Below, one piece after another: positions 1-7,908 of a stretch of 64,000 nucleotides of DNA. Source of the stretch: Pseudomonas cavernicola (lineage in GTDB: Bacteria > Pseudomonadota > Gammaproteobacteria > Pseudomonadales > Pseudomonadaceae); the NCBI RefSeq assembly GCF_003596405.1, contig NZ_QYUR01000002.1, forward strand, positions 946,501 through 1,010,500. Reading direction: 5' to 3'. Each line of letters begins with the position of its first letter. Within the stretch, counting starts at the first letter, position 1. The translations under genes and the position numbers were made by a program. Under the pieces are notes generated by a model. It did not search any database, was not told the origin of the DNA, and worked only from the letters and a program-made list of their open reading frames with translations.

Positions 1-1
1 G

Positions 2-364
2 TGGTTAATTTTAGCTTTACCATTCTTTATCTCAACCAATGCAGTATCTGCTGAATTCATTCACCCCATGGAATTTGACGGATCTGAAAGCCAGAAAGAA
101 ACAGTCATAAGTTACATCAAGGCCAGGGTGCAACATGACTATTGCGAGAGCGGCCTTGACATGTGCCAGAACACAACGCTTCGAATGATGGAAAATAAAA
201 ACCTAACCGCTTTCAAATCAGCCACCAAGGCTACTGATAGAAAAGTAATGGATCGCGTTATTAAAGACTACTGCCAAAGTGGTTTGGATATGTGCAACTA
301 CACTACAATTTTCATGATGTACCAAAAAAACTCAGAAGCGAGCTCTCAATCATTAGAGTGGTAG
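2..364 (+). CDS. Secreted Cys-rich repeat protein, 5' truncated
   Basis: The gene enters from the left edge, so its start is not visible. The frame is open from base 2 and the first residues form a hydrophobic stretch ending in an Ala-x-Ala-like site (NAVSA), consistent with the tail of a Sec signal peptide. The mature part of about 100 residues holds two copies of a motif, DYCESGLDMC and DYCQSGLDMC, each followed by a TT-x3-MM-x3-N pattern, so the protein arose by internal duplication and probably carries disulfides in the periplasm or outside. I do not recognise the family. Codon use is AT-rich, unlike the rest of the window, and the gene sits left of a tRNA fragment, which suggests island cargo. 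An internal ATG at 68 falls after the signal sequence and is unlikely to be the true start. Confidence 0.6.
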   Translation, partial: WLILALPFFISTNAVSAEFIHPMEFDGSESQKETVISYIKARVQHDYCESGLDMCQNTTLRMMENKNLTAFKSATKATDRKVMDRVIKDYCQSGLDMCNYTTIFMMYQKNSEASSQSLEW

Positions 365-775
365 CAGCCTAACAATCGGTATATGGACTCTCCCCACAAG
401 TAGTGAGCAAAGTTCTTCCAACCCTGTCGTCAGTGCGGTTGCATTCGTATATTCGGCCTGTGCTGGGCGTTATCGCCCTGGCCACGCTGTAGTTCGCGCA
501 ACGGGGGCCAGTCGCTTATGGACGAAGGCAGGTAGCTCCCGACGGTGAACGACCGTAAAGGGCCGTCGGGTGACTCGCTGGCAGTGCCGTTTTTTTCACC
601 CATCTACAGTGTATGGGCTGAGGTATGGGCTGGAGAGTCCACAGTCCTGAGCTTTCCTTGCATAAGCGTGGGTTCGCCGGATAAAGTCTAGTGGGCCATC
701 AACCAGCCCTATCAAGGTGTGACACTGGCGCCAAACCAGCTTTGAAAGCCCCGGAAATAGGGTGCTCTACCGGTC
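365..775. other. Gene-poor element end, no gene recognised
   Basis: No convincing reading frame is visible between the truncated gene and the tRNA fragment. The stretch contains an 8-bp perfect inverted repeat (CCCGACGG at 538-545, CCGTCGGG at 563-570) and a T-rich run near 590. Its position beside a partial tRNA suits the terminal non-coding part of an integrated element. Confidence 0.45.
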
Positions 776-803
776 GTGGGTTCGAATCCCGCCTGGTGCA
801 CCA
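772..803 (+). tRNA. tRNA 3' fragment (T-arm, acceptor strand, CCA); attachment-site remnant
   Basis: A TΨC arm is visible: stem 776-780 pairs with 788-792 around loop TTCGAAT. It is followed by the acceptor strand CTGGTGC, discriminator A and encoded CCA ending at 803. The matching 5' acceptor GCACCAG, D-arm and anticodon arm are absent upstream, so this is only the 3' part of a tRNA. A 3' tRNA fragment is the usual scar of site-specific integration into a tRNA gene, the intact gene lying at the other end of the element. The amino-acid identity cannot be read because the anticodon is missing. Confidence 0.7.
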
Positions 804-813
804 AATACGACAA

Positions 814-847
814 GGCCTCAGGTGAAAACCTGGGGCCTTTTTGTTTT
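814..847 (+). terminator. Rho-independent terminator after the tRNA fragment
   Basis: A 10-bp stem (814-823 with 828-837), GAAA loop and T-rich tail form a classical intrinsic terminator. It would be the terminator of the original tRNA gene, retained on the chromosomal side. Confidence 0.75.
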
Positions 848-1049
848 CCATATGTCCAGTCGTAGCTACACCTGAGATCAACGTCTCTGACCTCCCAGAC
901 TGGACTATTTCCCCAAGGCGAGGGGGATCTGCGGCTAGGGCTGACGCACCACGGGTAGCCCCGACAGCCCGCGCATCGCGCATAATTGCACCCACCGCGC
1001 AGCCCGCCTGCCGCGTCATTCACCCTCGCCCGTTCAAGGAATCACGCTT

Positions 1050-2354
1050 GTGAGCCAGCCCATGCCGCCAGCGGCAAGCAAACTACTGGTCATCGGTTAC
1101 GTCTGGCCCGAGCCGCGCTCTTCGGCGGCGGGCGGGCACATGCTGCAACTGCTCGAGTGTTTTCTTGAGCAAGGCTGGCAGGTCACCTTCAGCAGCCCGG
1201 CCACAGAGGGCGAGCACAAGGCCGACCTGGGCGCGCTAGGCATTCGCGAACAGCCCATCGAACTGAACAACAGCAGCTTCGATAGCTTCGTCCGCGAACT
1301 GAACCCGGACGTGGTGTTATTCGATCGTTTCATGATGGAAGAGCAATTTGGCTGGCGGGTGGAGAAGCACTGCCCGCAGGCCCTGCGCGTCCTCGAAACC
1401 TCCGACCTGCAAAGCCTGCGCGATGCCCGCCAGCAGGCATTGAAAGAACGCCTGGCGACTGGCGATGTGGATGATTTTGCCGATTTGTTTGCCTTGAGCC
1501 AGCAGCAACTGTTTCAGCGCATGGCCGGCACTGACAGCGCGCAACGGGAGATAGCCGCGATTTATCGCTCGGACTTGAGCCTGATGATTTCAGATGCGGA
1601 AATTGACCTGCTCTGCCAGCACTTTCAGCTGCCCGCGGCGCTGCTGCTGCATTGCCCGCTGCTGCTCGACAGCACGCCGCGGCAAGTACCCGAGTTTGCC
1701 CAGCGCGCGCACTTCATCAGCATCGGCAACTTCCGCCACGCGCCGAACTGGGATGCCGTGCTGTGGCTGAAAAACAGCATCTGGCCACTGATCCGCCAGC
1801 ATCTGCCGAAAGCCCAGTTGCATATCTATGGCGCCTACACACCACCGAAAGCCAGCGCCCTGCACAACGCCGCGCAGGGCTTCCACATCATGAACTGGGC
1901 GGAGGACGCCTTGCAGGTGATGGCCGCCGCACGCGTGTGCCTGGCGCCGCTGCGTTTCGGCGCCGGGATCAAGGGCAAGATCGCCGACGCCATGCTCTGT
2001 GGCACTCCCAACGTGACCACCCCGATTGGTGAAGAAGGTATGCGTGGCGACCTGCCCTGGGCCGGCAGCGTGGCCAATAACGCCAGCGAAATCGCCCTCG
2101 CCGCCGTACGCCTGCATGAAGACCAGGCCCACTGGCAACAGGCGCAAGCCAAGGGCTGGACACTACTGGCCGCCCGCTATGAGCGCAAAAGCTTTGCCAC
2201 GGCCTTGCTGGCGCGCATAGCAGAGTGTCGGGCGAACCTGGCCGAACATCGGTTGAACAATTTCACCGGCGCCATGTTGCGTCACCATCAGCACAAAAGT
2301 ACCCAATACATGGCGCAGTGGATCGAGGCGAAGAATCGGCGCAACTGGGGGTGA
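1050..2354 (+). CDS. Glycosyltransferase, GT-B fold, group 1 type
   Basis: This 434-residue protein resembles cytosolic nucleotide-sugar-dependent glycosyltransferases of the GT-B fold. The N-terminal half has a short Rossmann start (LLVIGYVWPEPRSSAAGGH) with the glycine-rich acceptor-side loop. The C-terminal half has the FISIGNFRHAPNWDAV strand and the donor-site region APLRFGAGIKGKIADAMLCG followed by TTPIGEEGM, typical of group 1 transferases. No signal peptide or membrane segment is visible. The start is GTG at 1050, preceded by AAGGA about 10 bases upstream. The gene stands alone between two terminator hairpins, so its product (envelope polysaccharide or protein glycan) cannot be inferred from neighbours. 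Confidence 0.8.
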   Translation: MSQPMPPAASKLLVIGYVWPEPRSSAAGGHMLQLLECFLEQGWQVTFSSPATEGEHKADLGALGIREQPIELNNSSFDSFVRELNPDVVLFDRFMMEEQFGWRVEKHCPQALRVLETSDLQSLRDARQQALKERLATGDVDDFADLFALSQQQLFQRMAGTDSAQREIAAIYRSDLSLMISDAEIDLLCQHFQLPAALLLHCPLLLDSTPRQVPEFAQRAHFISIGNFRHAPNWDAVLWLKNSIWPLIRQHLPKAQLHIYGAYTPPKASALHNAAQGFHIMNWAEDALQVMAAARVCLAPLRFGAGIKGKIADAMLCGTPNVTTPIGEEGMRGDLPWAGSVANNASEIALAAVRLHEDQAHWQQAQAKGWTLLAARYERKSFATALLARIAECRANLAEHRLNNFTGAMLRHHQHKSTQYMAQWIEAKNRRNWG

Positions 2355-2410
2355 AATACCCAACGACCGCCACGTAGACAACAGAGGCTGTTGGATATTG
2401 CTAAATCATA

Positions 2411-2445
2411 GAAAAAGGCCCCAGGTTTTCACCTGGGCCTTTTCG
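2411..2445. terminator. Bidirectional terminator
   Basis: A strong hairpin (GGCCCCAGGT, loop TTTC, ACCTGGGCC) is flanked by A-run on the left and T-run on the right, so it can terminate the glycosyltransferase on plus and gcdG on minus. Its arm is an inverted near-copy of the terminator at 814-847. Confidence 0.7.
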
Positions 2446-2469
2446 TTGCCGCCGGTTGTTGCCGCCGGG

Positions 2470-3693
2470 TTAAACCACGCCCGCCTGACGCAATGCTTCG
2501 ACCTGCGCGGCGTCTAGCCCCAAGACCTTCTGCAACACCTCAACGGTATGCTCGCCCAGTAGTGGTGGAGCGTTGCGGTACTGCACCGGGGTCTCTGAAA
2601 GGCGGATAGGGCTGGCCACCTGCGGCACCGTGCCGCCCAACGCGTGAGGCAGCTCGACGCGCAGGCCGCGCGCCTGCACTTGCGGGTCGGCGAACATTTG
2701 CGCCAGGTCATTGATCGGCCCGCAAGGCACACCCGCCTGCTCCAGCGCCGTCACCCATTCGCCGGTGGTTTTGAACACCGTGGCCTGACGGATCAGCGGA
2801 ATCAGCACCGCGCGATTCGCCACCCGCTGCTTATTGGTCGCGAAACGCGGATCGTCCGCCCACTCCGGGTGCTCGGCGACTTCGCAGAATTTGCGGAATT
2901 GGCCGTCGTTACCCACGGTGAGGATGAAATCGCCATCCGCCGTGGGGAAATCCTGGTACGGCACGATATTCGGGTGCGCGTTGCCAAGGCGCCGGGGCGG
3001 CGTGCCGGTGGTCAGGTAGTTCATCGCCTGGTTGGCCAGGCAGGCGACCTGTACGTCGAGCAGGGCCATGTCGATATGTTGACCGCTGCCACCTTGCTCA
3101 CGGTGCGCCAGCGCGGCGAGGACGGCGACGGTCGAGTAGAGGCCGGTGAGAATATCGGTCAGCGCCACGCCGACCTTGACCGGGCCGGCACCCGCTTCAT
3201 CGTCTGGGCGCCCGGTCAGGCTCATCAGGCCGCCGAGACCTTGGATCATAAAGTCGTAACCAGCGCGTTTGGCATACGGCCCGTACTGGCCGAAACCAGT
3301 GATCGAGCAATAAATCAGACGCGGGTTGATGGCTTTCAGCGAGGCGTAGTCGAGGCCATAGGCGGCCAGGCCGCCGACCTTGAAGTTCTCCAGCAGGATG
3401 TCCGACTTGGCCGCCAGCTCGCGGACGATGCGCTGGCCTTCCGGCTGGGTGAAGTCGACGGTGACCGACTGTTTGTTGCGGTTGGCCGAGAGGTAGTAGG
3501 CCGCTTCGCTGGTGTTCTCGCCGTTGGCATCTTTGAGGAAGGGAGGGCCCCAGGCGCGGGTGTCATCACCGTTGCCGGGGCGCTCGATCTTGATCACCTC
3601 GGCGCCGAGGTCAGCCAGAATCTGCCCGGCCCAGGGGCCGGCGAGGACGCGGGAAAGGTCGAGTACACGCAGGTGGGATAGGGCGCCAGGCAT
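2470..3693 (-). CDS. gcdG: CaiB/BaiF (class III) CoA-transferase, probable succinyl-CoA:glutarate CoA-transferase
   Basis: This 407-residue protein is a full-length family III CoA-transferase. It begins with HLRVLDLSRVLAGPWAGQILADLGAEVIKIE, the signature N-terminus. It carries the segment KVGVALTDILTGLY, whose Asp (about residue 180) corresponds to the catalytic aspartate that forms the acyl anhydride with the substrate. In pseudomonads the gene beside gcdH activates glutarate to glutaryl-CoA during lysine and 5-aminovalerate breakdown, and here it lies 195 bp downstream of gcdH on the same strand. The substrate assignment rests on this neighbourhood, since family III sequences alone do not reveal it. 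The gap to gcdH holds repeat palindromes. Confidence 0.85.
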   Translation of the reverse strand: MPGALSHLRVLDLSRVLAGPWAGQILADLGAEVIKIERPGNGDDTRAWGPPFLKDANGENTSEAAYYLSANRNKQSVTVDFTQPEGQRIVRELAAKSDILLENFKVGGLAAYGLDYASLKAINPRLIYCSITGFGQYGPYAKRAGYDFMIQGLGGLMSLTGRPDDEAGAGPVKVGVALTDILTGLYSTVAVLAALAHREQGGSGQHIDMALLDVQVACLANQAMNYLTTGTPPRRLGNAHPNIVPYQDFPTADGDFILTVGNDGQFRKFCEVAEHPEWADDPRFATNKQRVANRAVLIPLIRQATVFKTTGEWVTALEQAGVPCGPINDLAQMFADPQVQARGLRVELPHALGGTVPQVASPIRLSETPVQYRNAPPLLGEHTVEVLQKVLGLDAAQVEALRQAGVV

Positions 3694-3714
3694 CGGAACA
3701 GGTTCCTTTGTAGG

Positions 3715-3738
3715 GTGGATGGCGCTTTATCCATCCAC
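3715..3738. repeat. Palindromic repeat, GTGGATGG class
   Basis: An inverted repeat, GTGGATGG and CCATCCAC, sits in the context GTAGGGTGGAT, a pattern common in Pseudomonas intergenic DNA. It lies just upstream of gcdG. Confidence 0.6.
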
Positions 3739-3784
3739 CGATCGACGTTGCTCAGGGGGACGAAACAGCATCGTCCATGCAGTT

Positions 3785-3881
3785 CCCTCTCCCGTTTACG
3801 GGAGAGGGTCAGGGAGAGGGTAAGAATGGATGCCAGAGATACCCTCTCCCCCAGCCCCTCTCCCATGAATGGGCGAGGGGA
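3785..3881. repeat. CCCTCTCCC palindromic repeat
   Basis: CCCTCTCCCG and CGGGAGAGGG pair around TTTA (3785-3808), followed by a second CCCTCTCCC / GGGCGAGGGG block to 3881. A close relative lies at 51844-51955 inside a MITE-like element. Here it separates gcdG from gcdH. Confidence 0.65.
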
Positions 3882-3888
3882 GCGTGCT

Positions 3889-5070
3889 TCAGAAAAACGC
3901 CTGAATGCCAGTCTGCGCACGACCGAGGATCAGCGCATGCACGTCGTGGGTCCCCTCGTAGGTATTCACCACTTCCAGGTTCACCAGGTGACGGGCGACG
4001 CCGAACTCATCGGAGATGCCGTTACCGCCGAGCATGTCACGGGCCATGCGGGCGATATCCAGCGATTTGCCGCAGGAGTTGCGCTTCATGATCGAGGTGA
4101 TTTCCACCGCGGCGGTGCCTTCGTCCTTCATGCGGCCGAGACGCAGGCAACCTTGCAGGGCCATGGTGATTTCGGTCTGCATGTCCGCCAGCTTCTTCTG
4201 GATCAGCTGATTCGCTGCCAGTGGGCGACCGAACTGCTTGCGATCGAGGGTGTACTGGCGCGCGGTGTGCCAGCAGAACTCGGCGGCGCCCAGTGCGCCC
4301 CAGGAGATGCCGTATCGCGCGGAGTTGAGGCAGGTGAACGGGCCTTTCAGACCGCGCACTTCCGGGAAGATGTTCTCTTCCGGGACGAACACGTTGTCCA
4401 TCACGATCTCGCCGGTGATCGAGGCGCGCAGGCCGACCTTACCGTGGATCACTGGCGCGCTGAGCCCAGCCCAGCCTTTTTCCAAAACAAAGCCACGAAT
4501 GTCGCCGGCATCGTCCTTGGCCCAGACCACGAAAACATCGGCGATCGGGCTGTTGGTAATCCACATCTTGCTGCCGGACAGGCGATAGCCGCCGTCGACT
4601 TTCTTCGCCCGGGTGATCATCGAGCCCGGGTCGGAGCCGTGATCCGGCTCGGTCAGACCGAAGCAGCCGATCCACTCGCCACTGGCCAACTTGGGCAGAT
4701 ACTTCTGCTTGGTCGCCTCGGTACCGAATTCGTTGATCGGCACCATTACCAGGGAGGACTGCACGCTCATCATCGAGCGGTAGCCGGAATCGACCCGCTC
4801 GACCTCACGGGCGATCAAGCCGTAGCTGACGTAGTTGAGGCCGCTGCCGCCGTAGGCTTCCGGAATGGTCGCGCCGAGCAGGCCGATTTCGCCCATTTCG
4901 CGGAAGATCGCCGGGTCGGTCTGCTCATGGCGGAAGGCTTCCAGCACGCGCGGGGCCAACTTGTCCTGGGCGAATTGCTGGGCGCTGTCACGCACCATGC
5001 GTTCCTCTGCGGTCAGTTGCTGATCCAGCAACAGTGGATCTTCCCAGTTGAAGCTTGCTTTACCGGCCAT
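3889..5070 (-). CDS. gcdH: Glutaryl-CoA dehydrogenase
   Basis: A 393-residue acyl-CoA dehydrogenase of the glutaryl-CoA branch, a FAD enzyme that oxidises and decarboxylates glutaryl-CoA to crotonyl-CoA. The N-terminus [16 protein letters not shown], the FAD/substrate segment [16 protein letters not shown] and the C-terminal [17 protein letters not shown] are those of GcdH; the Glu in YEGTHD is the catalytic base. I chose the ATG at 5070, preceded by GAGGA at a proper distance, over a TTG five codons upstream that overlaps this ribosome-binding site. The gene is transcribed with gcdG and diverges from the LysR gene gcdR. It would use the quinone pool through electron-transfer flavoprotein. 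Confidence 0.95.
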   Translation of the reverse strand: MAGKASFNWEDPLLLDQQLTAEERMVRDSAQQFAQDKLAPRVLEAFRHEQTDPAIFREMGEIGLLGATIPEAYGGSGLNYVSYGLIAREVERVDSGYRSMMSVQSSLVMVPINEFGTEATKQKYLPKLASGEWIGCFGLTEPDHGSDPGSMITRAKKVDGGYRLSGSKMWITNSPIADVFVVWAKDDAGDIRGFVLEKGWAGLSAPVIHGKVGLRASITGEIVMDNVFVPEENIFPEVRGLKGPFTCLNSARYGISWGALGAAEFCWHTARQYTLDRKQFGRPLAANQLIQKKLADMQTEITMALQGCLRLGRMKDEGTAAVEITSIMKRNSCGKSLDIARMARDMLGGNGISDEFGVARHLVNLEVVNTYEGTHDVHALILGRAQTGIQAFF

Positions 5071-5171
5071 ATGCGGATTCCTCAATCGTTCGTTGCGGTT
5101 GCTGACGCCCAGCGATGGGCTGGCGAATAGATTAATCCTAGTCAGCCTAGGCCGAATCGGGCAAACGAGGA

Positions 5172-5192
5172 TTTTGCACAGTGTTGTGCTAA
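5172..5192. promoter_or_regulatory. Candidate GcdR operator between gcdH and gcdR
   Basis: The divergent region contains an imperfect palindrome with the perfect core GCACA-GTGT-TGTGC, extended by TT/AA on each side, matching the general T-N11-A layout of LysR-type sites. It lies about 100 bp upstream of gcdH and 75 bp upstream of gcdR. Binding is inferred from layout only. Confidence 0.45.
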
Positions 5193-5265
5193 TTTCTCAT
5201 TCCGAAACGAAGTCGAAAGCCATACCAACTGGTTTTAATGTGCATCTAACGCATAAGAGAATCGC

Positions 5266-6174
5266 ATGCGTCGTAAAATCCCCAGTACCACCGCCCTGGT
5301 CAGCTTCGAGGCCGCCGCCCGTCACCAGAGCTTTACCAAGGCCGCCGAAGAACTCTCGCTGACCCAAAGCGCCATCTGTCGGCAAATCGCCGGCCTCGAA
5401 GAATTCCTCGGCATCGCGTTATTCCGGCGTTCGCGGCGCGGGGTCAAGCTGACCGAGGCGGGGCTCTCTTACAGCCGACGGGTGGCCGCGCAGTTAGATG
5501 CCGTGGAGCGCGACACGCTCTCGGTGATGGGCCAGCATGGCGCCGGCAGCCTGGAGCTGGCCATCGTGCCGACCTTCGGCACCCAGTGGCTGCTGCCGCG
5601 GCTCAAGCACTTCCAGGCGCTGCATCCGGAGGTCACGGTCAACCTGACCAACCGCACCCGGCCCTTTCTGTTCGCCGACACCGAGTTCGATGCCGCGGTG
5701 TATTTCGGCGATGCCGACTGGTCGGGTACCGAGTCGCACTTTCTCATGCCGGAAAACCCGCTGCCGGTGTGCAGCCCGCAGCTTATCCCGGCCGGTCGCC
5801 AGTTGACGGCCGAGGCCATCGCCGGCCTGCCGCTGCTGCAACAGAGCACTCGCCCCTACGCCTGGCGCCAGTGGTTCAACTCGCTCGGCCTGAACGTACC
5901 GCGCGACATGACCGGGCCGCGCTATGAGCTGTTTTCCATGCTGGCCCAGGCGGCGATGCACGAGATGGGCATCGCGCTGATTCCGCCCTTCCTGATCCAG
6001 CGCGAGCTGGCCGAAGGGCGGCTGGTGGTGGCGCTGGATCACGCCTGCCTGAGCGACAAGGCCTACTACCTGATCATCCCCGAGCGCAAAGTCGAGTCGG
6101 CGGCATTGCGCGCCTTCCGTGACTGGCTGGTGGAAGAGGCGCGGCAGTACCGCACTGAGGCCGGACGGGCCTAA
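5266..6174 (+). CDS. gcdR: LysR-type regulator of glutarate catabolism
   Basis: A 302-residue LysR-type regulator. The N-terminal winged helix (ALVSFEAAARHQSFTKAAEELSLTQSAICRQIAGLEEFLG compressed into residues 9-50) is followed by a substrate-binding domain of the GcvA type, visible in the ELAIVPTFGTQWLLPRL and later MGIALIPPFLI segments. It is divergent from gcdH-gcdG with a 195-bp shared promoter region, the arrangement known in pseudomonads where this regulator activates glutaryl-CoA dehydrogenase in response to glutarate. Length and domain content are normal. The ATG at 5266 is preceded by AAGAGA. Confidence 0.85.
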   Translation: MRRKIPSTTALVSFEAAARHQSFTKAAEELSLTQSAICRQIAGLEEFLGIALFRRSRRGVKLTEAGLSYSRRVAAQLDAVERDTLSVMGQHGAGSLELAIVPTFGTQWLLPRLKHFQALHPEVTVNLTNRTRPFLFADTEFDAAVYFGDADWSGTESHFLMPENPLPVCSPQLIPAGRQLTAEAIAGLPLLQQSTRPYAWRQWFNSLGLNVPRDMTGPRYELFSMLAQAAMHEMGIALIPPFLIQRELAEGRLVVALDHACLSDKAYYLIIPERKVESAALRAFRDWLVEEARQYRTEAGRA

Positions 6175-6325
6175 GGAAACGCCGAATGAGCCGTCATCCC
6201 CCGCGGCTGGCTCATGGTCCAGAGTCATTCTTCATTGCCTTGCGGGCGGATAGTCCGGGTTCCGCCCTTTCGGGCGAGTCACTGCAATCGCGATATCAGG
6301 CATGGTCCCAGCGCAGGTTGCGCCC

Positions 6326-6485
6326 GTAGGCTGGTGCTGAAGTTGGTTGGCGCTGAAGTAGGTTGGCGCTGAGCGCAGTGATGCCCAACAAGGAGTCGCC
6401 CGCGACTCCCAGTTCTCGATCTCACGCTCAGCCGCCCGGCCTTGCAGGCCGGTTGTTGGGCATCGCCTGCGGCTCAGCACCAACC
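6326..6485. repeat. TGCCCAACAA dispersed repeat, copy 1
   Basis: The stretch starts with GTAGGCTGGTGCTGA and GTTGGCGCTGAG, then GATGCCCAACAA, the palindrome GGAGTCGCCCGCGACTCC, the palindrome CGGCCTTGCAGGCCGG, and ends with TTGTTGGGCATCGCC and GCTCAGCACCAACC, so the whole element is an imperfect inverted repeat. Further copies lie at 35954, 51757, 52121 and 57131. No coding capacity is visible. Confidence 0.7.
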
Positions 6486-6633
6486 TTGCGTTTGCCAATT
6501 CGCCCGGCAACGGCTGACTCTGTTGCGTAGGGTAGAAAATCCGCAAAGCGGTTTTCCCCCATGGGTATCCAGGCTGCTGCGCTGGTGGACAAAAGAGCGT
6601 TATCCCCCGACGTTTTTAAGCGGCCTTTGAATC
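6486..6633. other. Repeat-like intergenic DNA between gcdR and the dioxygenase gene
   Basis: This stretch contains GCGTAGGGTAGAAAA with CGCAAAGCG and a later GTGGACAAAAGAGCG, fragments that look like another intergenic repeat class. No gene is visible. Confidence 0.4.
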
Positions 6634-7527
6634 TCAACGGCTAGGCGCTTCACCTACCACCGTGGTGCGGTACATCTCACGCCGGCTGCCGTGGTAGTCG
6701 GCGATTGGGTTGTGCCAGGTGCAGCGGTTATCCCAGATCGCCAGCGTGCCCTTGCTCCAGCGCATGCGGCAGGTGAAGGCCGGCGCAGTGGGCATGGCGA
6801 ACAGGTAATCGAGGATCGGCTGTGCTTCGTCCGGGCGCAGACCCTCGATGCCGACGGTGTAGGTCGGGTTGACGAACAGCACCTTACGGCCGGTTTCCGG
6901 ATGCCGGGTGATCAGCGGATGGGCGCGCAGTTCGGCGTCGACGTTGCCATAACGCACCGTCATGTTTTCCAGCAGGTCGTTGTGCCGCGCCGCCGGGCCA
7001 TAGCCGCGCTCGGGGCTGTGCAGGGCATTCAGGCCTTCGCAGATTTCCTTCATCTTCGGCGACAGCCAGTCATAGGCCAGGCACAGATTGGCGTAGAGGG
7101 TATCGCCACCGTAGGGCGGAATATCCGCGCCATAGAGCAGGGTGAAAGCCGGTGGCCGTGCCTGGAACGACCAGTCGGTGTGCCAGGCGCCACCGAATAC
7201 GAATGGCGCTTTCTCGTCGGCCTCCTTGACCACATGGATCACGTGGGGGTGATCCGGCATGGTTTCGACGAAGGGCTCGCGGCCGAATTCACCGAGTTGC
7301 AGGGTGACCGCCTCCAGCTGCTCGACGCTGAGATTCTGCTCGCGGATAAACAGCACCTGATGGCTCAGCAGCGCCTGGCGCAACTCGACGAAGCCAGCCT
7401 CGCTCAAACGGTTGAGATCGACGCCAGTGACATCCGCACCGAGCGAGCCGGCCGCCGGGGCTACCTGCAGATGACGGTACTTCGCCGCGTGGTTATTGCT
7501 GGCCAGGGTGTAGAAAAACTCGGACAT
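6634..7527 (-). CDS. TauD/TfdA-family Fe(II)/2-oxoglutarate dioxygenase
   Basis: A 297-residue non-haem iron dioxygenase of the TauD/TfdA family. The iron ligands are visible as H116 and D118 in WHTDWSF and H272 in TWHNPIADY. R283 or R287 in SRREMYRTTV is the expected 2-oxoglutarate carboxylate contact. Such enzymes hydroxylate small molecules such as sulfonates, alkyl sulfates, aryloxyalkanoates or carnitine precursors. The gene stands alone, with no sulfonate transporter or sulfatase beside it, so the substrate is unknown. The ATG is preceded by AGAGG about nine bases upstream. It diverges from the DUF1302 gene across 381 bp. Confidence 0.88.
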   Translation of the reverse strand: MSEFFYTLASNNHAAKYRHLQVAPAAGSLGADVTGVDLNRLSEAGFVELRQALLSHQVLFIREQNLSVEQLEAVTLQLGEFGREPFVETMPDHPHVIHVVKEADEKAPFVFGGAWHTDWSFQARPPAFTLLYGADIPPYGGDTLYANLCLAYDWLSPKMKEICEGLNALHSPERGYGPAARHNDLLENMTVRYGNVDAELRAHPLITRHPETGRKVLFVNPTYTVGIEGLRPDEAQPILDYLFAMPTAPAFTCRMRWSKGTLAIWDNRCTWHNPIADYHGSRREMYRTTVVGEAPSR

Positions 7528-7803
7528 GCTCTGTGCCTCTTCTTATTGGATTTGCTTGTTGGAATTGTCGTGACCCAGTGCGCTGATCGTTTCAGGCAAA
7601 GATAGTCCTCCCTGCCAATCAGGCCTCATACGCTGACTTCCAGTGCGATGTTCTGCCTACCGCCGAATCGTGGGCAAGCCCCGCACCCACAAAAAGCCTG
7701 TTGTAACCCTAGGTATCAGCCTTGAAACAAAAGCCGGCGCCCGTGCGAAACCACGCGGCATATGCGGCGAACGAGACGCTTGCAGGGCGCATTTGTGCGC
7801 GCT
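7528..7803. other. Divergent intergenic region, no gene
   Basis: I see no reading frame with a convincing start or family resemblance here. It is the promoter region shared by the dioxygenase gene (minus) and the DUF1302 gene (plus). Confidence 0.4.
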
Positions 7804-7823
7804 TATCACCCACCTGGGTGATA
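7804..7823. promoter_or_regulatory. Perfect palindrome upstream of the DUF1302 gene
   Basis: TATCACCCA and TGGGTGATA form a perfect 9-bp inverted repeat around CC, centred about 95 bp upstream of the DUF1302 start. Its symmetry and position suit a dimeric activator or repressor site. The MalT-type regulator at the end of the cluster is one candidate, but binding is inferred only. Confidence 0.45.
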
Positions 7824-7908
7824 GGTGAAATCGCCCCTTAAGGCAGTTATGGGCAGCCTTTCGGCTGATTAGGATGACAGCTCACCCAATCCTCCTCAGG
7901 AGAGCCGC

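Noticed and set aside
699..1023. Two overlapping minus-strand ORFs of 103-106 residues, one containing TRRDSNPRP
   Set aside because: RRDSNPRP is the well-known false translation across a tRNA T-arm read backwards; the frames only cover the tRNA fragment and terminator.
3715..5130. Plus-strand ORF of 471 residues antisense to gcdH
   Set aside because: It mirrors the high-GC third-codon bias of gcdH, is rich in His, Gln and Arg, starts in a repeat and shows no family motif.
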